Made by a program: the position numbers and the translations under genes | In this document: in pieces, positions 5,983 to 11,325 of the stretch | How positions within the stretch are numbered: position 1 is the stretch's first letter | How the letters are laid out: the number at the start of each line of letters is the position of its first letter | NCBI GenBank assembly: GCA_034437895.1 | Contig: DAOTTO010000067.1 | Coordinates: 1 to 11,325 of the forward strand | Direction of reading: 5' to 3' | Source: JANRLJ01 sp034437895 | GTDB taxonomy: Bacteria > Chloroflexota > Anaerolineae > Aggregatilineales > Phototrophicaceae | Length of the DNA stretch: 11,325 bases | The notes under the pieces: model-generated | What the model was told of the DNA's origin: nothing | The model's input: only the letters and a program-made list of their open reading frames with translations | The model's database searches: none

Positions 5983-7476
5983 ATGAAAAGAATTAGCAAA
6001 CTACTGGTTTTAAGCCTCGCCTTTATGGCGACCATCGGTGTTTTCGGCCTTTCTTCCGCACAAGATAGACCGTATGAAGGCATAACGCTCGACATCCTCA
6101 CCTTCACCGGCCCCCAAATTGCCGAGCCGCTGCAACGTCGCGCTCCCGATTTCGCGGAACTGACGGGCGCACAGGTCAATGTCGTGACTGTGCCGTTCTC
6201 TGATCTGTATCAATCCATCCTCACCGACCAAGCCACCGGCACCAACAGCTACGATGCCTTTGTCTTCGCGCCGCAGTGGATGGTCGATTTTATCGTCCCC
6301 GGTTATCTGGAAAACCTCTCCCCCTACATCGAAGCTGATGCAGATATTGAGTGGGACGACGTGGGCGCATTCTTCCGCGAATTCAGCGCTAGCTATGAAG
6401 GCTCGGTCTATGCTATTCCGCTTGATGGGGACTTCCACATGGTCTACTATCGCTTGGATATTTTGGCTGATGCTGGCCTAGAAGCCCCCCAAACATGGGA
6501 CGATTATCTTGCGGTTGCCTCTGCCCTCAATGGTCAAGACATGAACGGTGACGGCGAAGCAGATTACGGTTCTTGCATCTCCAAAGCCCGCAGCCAACAA
6601 AGCTACTGGTGGATTATCTCCATCGCCAGTGGTTACATTCAAAGCCAAGGGACAGCCGAAGGTGCATTCTTCGATACGACCACCTTTGAACCGCTGGTCA
6701 ACAATGCCGGGTTCATCCGCGCTCTGGAAATTTACCAAGAAACCAACCAATATGGCCCGCCTGATGAACTGAACCTGAACGTCGGCGACACCCGTTCCCT
6801 GTTTGTCTCTGGTCGCTGTGCCTTGACGCTCGATTGGGGCGATATTGGCTCATTGGCGATTGACCCCGAACAATCAGTTGTCCAAGATCAAGTTGGCAGC
6901 ATCATCCTCCCCGGCGCAACAGAAGTTGTTGACCGCGCTACAGGTGAATTGGTCGCTTGCGATGAAACCACCTGCCCCTTCGCCGTTGACGGCGTGAACC
7001 ATGCACCGTTTGCTTCCTTCGGCGGTTGGTCGGGCGGCGTAAGCGCTGGTGCAGATCAAGAGAGCAAAGATGCGGCTTACGCATTCCTCTCGTACATGAG
7101 CCAACCCGCGCAAGCCAACGTCGATGTGACGATTGGACGCACTGGCTTTAACCCGTATCGTATTTCTCAGTTTGAAGAAATCCAACCCTGGGTTGATGCT
7201 GGCTTCAGCGAAGCCGCCGCCACCGATTATCTGGGCGCGATTCAGGACAGCTTGAACAGCCCCAACATGATCCTTGACCTGCGTATTCCGCAAAATCAGC
7301 GTTACGAACAAATCGTGCTGGATACGGTGTTGAGCCAATTCCTCGCGGGTGAATTTACCGCTGAAGAAGCCGCCCAAGCCATCTATGACGGCTGGGAAGA
7401 AATTACCGAAGAAATCGGGCGCGAGGCTCAGCTTGCCGCTTACCTCGGCACCTTGGGCATCAGCGGCGGTCAGTAA
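5983..7476 (+). CDS. Sugar ABC transporter substrate-binding protein (CUT1 type)
   Basis: 497 residues from the ATG at 5983. A Sec signal peptide is clear: MKRISK, a hydrophobic core to about residue 23, and probable cleavage after SSA26. There is no lipobox cysteine. The mature part follows the family-1 solute-binding fold: DILTFTGPQ strand, DAFVFAPQWM, SVYAIPLDGDFHMVYYRLDI, TWDDYLAVASAL, and GGWSGGVSAG near the hinge. Residues 186-194 (DMNGDGEAD) form an EF-hand-like calcium loop, as in many of these proteins. Four cysteines in the mature protein (198, 279, 326, 331) could form disulfides outside the cell. It is first in the transporter operon, behind P1/P2, and separated from the permeases by a structured spacer. 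By context the ligand is L-fucose, an L-fucoside or a related sugar (inference). Confidence 0.92.
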   Translation: MKRISKLLVLSLAFMATIGVFGLSSAQDRPYEGITLDILTFTGPQIAEPLQRRAPDFAELTGAQVNVVTVPFSDLYQSILTDQATGTNSYDAFVFAPQWMVDFIVPGYLENLSPYIEADADIEWDDVGAFFREFSASYEGSVYAIPLDGDFHMVYYRLDILADAGLEAPQTWDDYLAVASALNGQDMNGDGEADYGSCISKARSQQSYWWIISIASGYIQSQGTAEGAFFDTTTFEPLVNNAGFIRALEIYQETNQYGPPDELNLNVGDTRSLFVSGRCALTLDWGDIGSLAIDPEQSVVQDQVGSIILPGATEVVDRATGELVACDETTCPFAVDGVNHAPFASFGGWSGGVSAGADQESKDAAYAFLSYMSQPAQANVDVTIGRTGFNPYRISQFEEIQPWVDAGFSEAAATDYLGAIQDSLNSPNMILDLRIPQNQRYEQIVLDTVLSQFLAGEFTAEEAAQAIYDGWEEITEEIGREAQLAAYLGTLGISGGQ

Positions 7477-7533
7477 TCTCGGCATATTGGATATTGGCAA
7501 AGTGCTTTGTCCGATAAATCTCTAAAATAGTTC

Positions 7534-7609
7534 TCCGTAAGGGCGCAGCGTGCTGCGCCCCTACAACGTTAGCGGTTGGAAGGGAGGATTTTAAACCCTC
7601 CCCTACGGA
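7534..7609. repeat. REP/BIME-like three-way structure between binding protein and permease
   Basis: An outer stem TCCGTA (7534-7539)/TACGGA (7604-7609) encloses two hairpins. One is GGGCGCAGC (7541-7549)/GCTGCGCCC (7552-7560), the other GGGAGG (7582-7587)/CCTCCC (7597-7602). The rest of the 7477-7710 spacer shows no gene. Its placement is like the REP element between malE and malF in enterics, where such structures protect the upstream message, so it may raise the binding-protein to permease ratio (inference). Confidence 0.65.
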
Positions 7610-7710
7610 AAATCTTTTCTTAACTCTGCAAGCCCTGATTAAAAACAAGGTCGCATTCAACCCAGCGCACTCGATTGCCAGCGATTTACCTAATAGACAG
7701 GCTAATTTTT

Positions 7711-8868
7711 ATGCAGCAAAACATGGAGGCTGATCAGATAGCCTCTCTCCCCCCCGCAAAAAACTCGGTCCGTTATAACACCAATCGATGGCTGGATAAC
7801 AACGCAAAGACGGTTTTGATCGCGCCGACGATTTTGATCGTGTTGTTACTGTCGGTTTTTCCGCTATTGGTATCGCTTTATCTGTCGTTTTCGCGATTTA
7901 AGTTCGTGCGCGGCGGCTTTGAAATTTCGTGGATCGGCTTTAAAAATTACGAAAAATTATTGTTTGGGAGCGAACAAAGACGTTTTTTGGGTCGTTTTGG
8001 CGAAGTGACGTTTATTGGTTGGCTGCTGCTGGCGATCTGTGTCCTCTTCTTGGTCTACAGCTATCTTAGGTATATCCGCGGCCCAAACGTGAATTTATCT
8101 GGTTTATTCTTCCGGCTGGTGACAGTGATCTTTACCTGTGCGTTGGTCGCCCTTGCGATCTCAACCTTAAGCGGACGCGGACTACCGGGTACGTTGGTCG
8201 TGACGCTTTCTTTTGTCGTCATCAGCGTCACGCTGCAATATCTAATCGGCTTAGGTTTAGCACTGCTTGCTACGCAAAACTTGCCGGGTAAGCGCTTCTT
8301 CCGGGTAACATTTTTACTCCCGATGATGATTACGCCCGTCGGGATCGGTTTTTTGTTCCGCATGATGACCGATACAGGCAAAGGGCCGTTTAAGCCAATC
8401 TGGGTGGCAATTGGGCTGGGTGATTTTTCGTGGATCGAATCGGCATGGTCGGCGCGGATTGCCGTTATCATCGGAGATATATGGCAGTGGACACCGTTCA
8501 CGTTCATTATTTTGTTGGCGGCGTTGGAAGGCATTCAGCGCGAAATGGTGGAAGCCGCGCTGGTCGATGGCACGAATCGCAGGCAGTTGTTCCGCTTTAT
8601 CATGCTGCCACAGATCATCCCAGTCAGTTTAACCGTTGTGTTAATTCGCGTTATCGAGACTTTTAAGATTATTGATATTCCCTCCACCCTAACGTATGGC
8701 GGTCCCGGCACCGCTACCGAATCTGCCACGCTCTATGCTTATTCATTATGGCGAGCGCTCGACTTGGGGATGTCAGCGGCGATTGCGTATCTGCTGCTGA
8801 TTGTGGTGACGTTTGTCGCGCTGGTGTATGTCAATATTATTCGTCGGCGTTTATTGGAGCGTATCTAA
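7711..8868 (+). CDS. CUT1 ABC transporter permease, MalF/UgpA-like, with inserted membrane hairpin
   Basis: 385 residues from the ATG at 7711, which has an AGG about 9 nt upstream. A TTG at 7675 would add 12 residues and is less likely. The cytoplasmic EAA loop is present at 281-300 (EAALVDGTNRRQLFRFIMLP), as is the C-terminal TLTYGGPG motif. The first membrane span is about 33-59 and the next core span about 160-187. Between them lies an extra stretch of about 55 residues with two hydrophobic segments (about 101-119 and 133-153). Usual MalF-type permeases of this class are about 290-310 residues. Its stop TAA overlaps the next ATG by one base, so the two permeases are translationally coupled and form one channel. 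Confidence 0.92.
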   Translation: MQQNMEADQIASLPPAKNSVRYNTNRWLDNNAKTVLIAPTILIVLLLSVFPLLVSLYLSFSRFKFVRGGFEISWIGFKNYEKLLFGSEQRRFLGRFGEVTFIGWLLLAICVLFLVYSYLRYIRGPNVNLSGLFFRLVTVIFTCALVALAISTLSGRGLPGTLVVTLSFVVISVTLQYLIGLGLALLATQNLPGKRFFRVTFLLPMMITPVGIGFLFRMMTDTGKGPFKPIWVAIGLGDFSWIESAWSARIAVIIGDIWQWTPFTFIILLAALEGIQREMVEAALVDGTNRRQLFRFIMLPQIIPVSLTVVLIRVIETFKIIDIPSTLTYGGPGTATESATLYAYSLWRALDLGMSAAIAYLLLIVVTFVALVYVNIIRRRLLERI

Positions 8869-9902
8869 TGTTAAAAAGAGCCTTTCAATCGGCGAATCCT
8901 TTTCAGCCGTCTTTTGCATGGATGGGTTTGTCTTATTTTCTTTTGGGCATCTGGACATTTATCGTGCTTTTCCCGTTTTACTGGCTGCTCATCACGGCCT
9001 TTAAGCTGCCAATTGATGTGAGCCAAGGCCCCAAATATCTACCCTTTATCGATTTTCAGCCGTCGCTTCATGCCTTTGACGAACTGCTTTTTAACGAAAC
9101 TGCGGGTAATTTGGTCACACGCCCTTATACCAACACCATCATCGTCGGGATAGTCAGCGCAACCTTAGCCCTCATTATCGGGTCGTGCGCGGCCTATGCC
9201 CTAACACGATTTGAATATAGGCCTAAGCCGGGACTGATTTTTACCTTTCTGCTGTGTTCGGTGGGTGCGGGGATTGCTGTGGTGCAGCGGGTTCCCTGGC
9301 AGATCGCTATCCCTATCGCGCTGGCGATTTATGCCTTGGTCGCGCAGACGATTGGCAAGCGCTTTAAAGGAGAGATGAAAAATGAGGACATTGCTTTCTG
9401 GCTGATCTCGCAGCGGATGTTACCGCCTGTCGCTGTCATCATCCCGATTTATGTCTTGTATCAACAGCTTGGATTGCTCGATACCAAACTCGCGCTGATT
9501 ATCACCTACACGTCGATCAGCCTGCCGCTGATTATCTGGTTCATGCGTGATTACTTTCAGAGTATCCCGGTTGAGTTGGAAGAAAGCGCCTTTATCGACG
9601 GTGCATCGCGCTATCAAGTGCTGTGGCAGATTATCCTGCCGTTGGCAGTACCGGGATTAGTGGCAACCTTCCTCATTGTGCTAGTATTTACGTGGAATGA
9701 ATATGTGCTGTCACTGTTCCTTACGGGCGCGACTTCCCAAACGATGCCGCTGTTGGTTTCTGGACAGAACGCCACACGCGGCCCACAGTGGTGGAACATC
9801 TCGGTGTTGGTGCTGTTGATGGTCGCGCCGTTGGTGCTGATGGCGATTGCGTTGGAGCGCTTCATCGCTAAGGGCTTACTCGTCGGCGCGGTCAAGGGCT
9901 AA
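8868..9902 (+). CDS. CUT1 ABC transporter permease, MalG-like, with inserted membrane hairpin
   Basis: 344 residues. The start is the ATG that overlaps the upstream stop (TAATG), with GGAG at 8856-8859, 8 nt away. The longer frame open from 8748 lies inside the first permease and is not used. The EAA loop is at about 239-259 (EESAFIDGASRYQVLWQIIL...), preceded by the family motif RMLPP (183-187) and followed by FTWNEYVLSLFLT. An extra block of about 55 residues (about 118-174) with two hydrophobic segments sits between ALTRFEYRPK and WLISQRMLPP, where ordinary MalG-type proteins continue directly. Usual length is about 270-290. It pairs with the upstream permease. The ATPase is not encoded nearby and must be downstream or shared. 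Confidence 0.92.
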   Translation: MLKRAFQSANPFQPSFAWMGLSYFLLGIWTFIVLFPFYWLLITAFKLPIDVSQGPKYLPFIDFQPSLHAFDELLFNETAGNLVTRPYTNTIIVGIVSATLALIIGSCAAYALTRFEYRPKPGLIFTFLLCSVGAGIAVVQRVPWQIAIPIALAIYALVAQTIGKRFKGEMKNEDIAFWLISQRMLPPVAVIIPIYVLYQQLGLLDTKLALIITYTSISLPLIIWFMRDYFQSIPVELEESAFIDGASRYQVLWQIILPLAVPGLVATFLIVLVFTWNEYVLSLFLTGATSQTMPLLVSGQNATRGPQWWNISVLVLLMVAPLVLMAIALERFIAKGLLVGAVKG

Positions 9903-10213
9903 CGGTGGGCTGGATGCAGCGGAACGAAAGACATAGGAAAAAGATTTAACCACAGAGCGCACGGAGGACACACAGGAAGATTTCAATCCAGCCTCTCCGC
10001 GTACTTTGTGTCCTGCTTTGTTCTGAAAATGCTTTGCGATTCTTGGCGTTCTTTGCGCCTTTGCGTTTAATCTTTGCCCTTGGCTCTGAAAATACCTCAT
10101 TTTCATTGCTGGGTGTGATGTTATTTCGGTGACATATCATGGGGACTTGGTGGTTCAAAGATTTCCAATTATTTGCCCAATCTTACCTTTGAGCGCTAAG
10201 AAAAATAAATCTG
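9903..10213. repeat. Spacer with dispersed CACAGAG/GCAAAG-type repeat
   Basis: The 311-base gap holds AACCACAGAGCGCACGGAGG (from about 9949) and, farther on, GGCGTTCTTTGCGCCTTTGC (about 10044-10063). Sequences of both kinds are found as short interspersed repeats in many bacteria. GGACACA (9966-9972) pairs with TGTGTCC (10007-10013), so part can fold. There is no credible gene. From about 10100 to the next ATG I find no convincing promoter and no copy of either operator, so the dehydratase may be read through from the transporter operon. Confidence 0.5.
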
Positions 10214-11325
10214 ATGAAAATTACGCATCTCACTGTAAGTGATATTCGCTTCCCGACTTCGCGCCATTTCGACGGGTCAGACGCGATGCACCCCGACCCC
10301 GATTATTCTGCCGCGTATGTCGTGCTGCATACGGACAGCGCCTACAGCGGTCACGGCCTGACCTTTACGATTGGGCGCGGTAATGAACTCTGTGTTGCTG
10401 CTGTTCATGCCATCGCGCCGCTGATCGTGGGGCATACGCTGGAGAGTTTTACCGCCGATATGGGCGCGTTCTGGCGGCATATCACGGGCGATAGTCAACT
10501 GCGTTGGGTGGGGCCGGATAAAGGCGTAATCCATCTGGCGACAGCGGCAATCGTCAATGCTGTATGGGATTTATGGGCGAAAGTCGAAGGCAAGCCACTC
10601 TGGAAGCTGCTTGCTGATATGACCCCCGAAGCCTTAGTCCGCTGCGTCGATTTCCGTTATATCACCGACGCGATCACGCCCGAAGAAGCGCTCGCACTCC
10701 TGCAAGCCAATGCCGCGACACGAAATAACCGCGAAGCCGAAATGCACGAACACGGCTATCCTGCCTATACCACCTCGTCAGGTTGGCTCGGTTACAGCGA
10801 TGAAAAAATCCGCCGCTTATGTCGTGAAGCATTGGCTGACGGTTGGACACATTTTAAGATCAAGGTCGGCGCAGATATTGAGGATGATGTGCGCCGCTGT
10901 ACGATTTTGCGCGAGGAAATCGGCGTGGAACGTAAGCTGATGATGGATGCCAATCAGCGTTGGGATGTGGGCGAAGCGATCACGAATATGGAACGGCTGG
11001 CGCAGTTCGATCCTTGGTGGATTGAAGAGCCGACCAGTCCTGATGATGTGCTGGGTCATGCCGCCATCCGTAAAGCCGTCTCCCCCATCGGCGTGGCGAC
11101 AGGCGAACACTGCCAGAATCGTATTCTGTTTAAACAGTTTATGCAGGCAGAGGCGATTGATTTCTGCCAGATTGATAGCTGCCGTTTGGGGGGCGTAAAT
11201 GAGGTGATAGCGGTCTATCTGATGGCGGCGAAGTTCGGCGTTCCGGTCTGCCCTCATGCGGGTGGGGTCGGTTTGTGCGAATATGTGCAGCATCTTCAGA
11301 TTTTCGATTATATTTGCATCAGCGC
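10214..11325 (+). CDS. fucD: L-fuconate dehydratase (enolase superfamily), C-terminus beyond window
   Basis: Converts L-fuconate to 2-keto-3-deoxy-L-fuconate by abstracting the C2 proton. About 370 residues are visible. The opening IRFPTSRHFDGSDAMHPDPD, then YVVLHTDSAY, FTIGRGNE and DSQLRWVGPDKGVIH, is characteristic of bacterial FucD and human ENOSF1. The active site is complete: K215 and K217 (KIK; K217 the likely base), Mg ligands D245 (MMDAN), E271 (WIEEP) and E298 (TGEH), and H348 (CPHAGG). Family members are about 430-440 residues, so roughly 60-70 are missing at the right edge. The start codon ATG at 10214 aligns with the family N-terminus, though only a weak purine-rich stretch precedes it. 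It follows the permeases on the same strand after a 311-base gap, and it gives the best evidence for the substrate of the whole locus. Confidence 0.96.
   Translation, partial: MKITHLTVSDIRFPTSRHFDGSDAMHPDPDYSAAYVVLHTDSAYSGHGLTFTIGRGNELCVAAVHAIAPLIVGHTLESFTADMGAFWRHITGDSQLRWVGPDKGVIHLATAAIVNAVWDLWAKVEGKPLWKLLADMTPEALVRCVDFRYITDAITPEEALALLQANAATRNNREAEMHEHGYPAYTTSSGWLGYSDEKIRRLCREALADGWTHFKIKVGADIEDDVRRCTILREEIGVERKLMMDANQRWDVGEAITNMERLAQFDPWWIEEPTSPDDVLGHAAIRKAVSPIGVATGEHCQNRILFKQFMQAEAIDFCQIDSCRLGGVNEVIAVYLMAAKFGVPVCPHAGGVGLCEYVQHLQIFDYICIS

Noticed and set aside
6010..6438. A minus-strand open frame opposite the binding-protein gene
   Set aside because: It lies within a clearly coding region on the other strand and has no recognisable product or ribosome-binding site.
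8748..8867. Longer N-terminus for the second permease
   Set aside because: It would overlap the first permease by 121 bases. The ATG at 8868 has a good ribosome-binding site and begins a typical permease N-terminus.
10817..11293. A 158-residue minus-strand open frame
   Set aside because: It is opposite fucD, whose motifs and catalytic residues are unmistakable, and its product resembles nothing.

Overview
The window looks like a stretch of a free-living bacterial chromosome of medium GC, probably Chloroflexota (Anaerolineae-like). This taxonomic call is inference. It rests on the style of the CUT1 sugar transporter, the HigA-like antitoxin remnant, and the palindromic CCCC/GGGG-rich intergenic repeats common in that phylum. 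There is no rRNA, tRNA, CRISPR array or transposase.

Layout. (1) 1-743, minus: 5' part of formate--tetrahydrofolate ligase (fhs), running off the left edge. (2) 744-1540: a gene-poor spacer with a probable fhs promoter, a 135-bp MITE-like inverted-repeat element, two small hairpins and a decayed HigA-type antitoxin gene. (3) 1541-4362, minus: a probable operon of a GntR/FCD regulator, an aldo/keto reductase resembling L-galactose/L-fucose dehydrogenases, and a zinc-dependent medium-chain dehydrogenase. (4) 4546-5553, minus: a LacI-family regulator. (5) 5554-5982: a dense control region with two good promoters, operator-like palindromes and three tandem 10-bp repeats that each contain a -35 hexamer. 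(6) 5983-9902, plus: a CUT1 ABC sugar transporter (binding protein, then two permeases), with a structured REP-like element between the binding protein and the first permease. No ATPase gene is present. (7) 10214 to the right edge, plus: L-fuconate dehydratase with all catalytic residues, truncated by the window.

How it fits together. L-fuconate dehydratase plus a fucose/galactose-type aldo/keto reductase point to non-phosphorylating catabolism of L-fucose (6-deoxy-L-galactose) or related L-galactose-configured sugars: import, oxidation to the lactone, hydrolysis to the aldonate, then dehydration to the 2-keto-3-deoxy acid. The zinc dehydrogenase is a candidate for the later oxidation. The lactonase, the last cleavage enzyme and the transporter ATPase are not in view.

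The most informative discovery is the regulatory architecture. A 13-bp palindrome, GTGCATGATGCAT, occurs at both the gntR promoter and the proximal transporter promoter, in almost the same position relative to the -10 box. A second, LacI-type palindrome lies over the distal transporter promoter and in front of lacI. This suggests dual repression: LacI on P1 and itself, GntR on P2 and itself.
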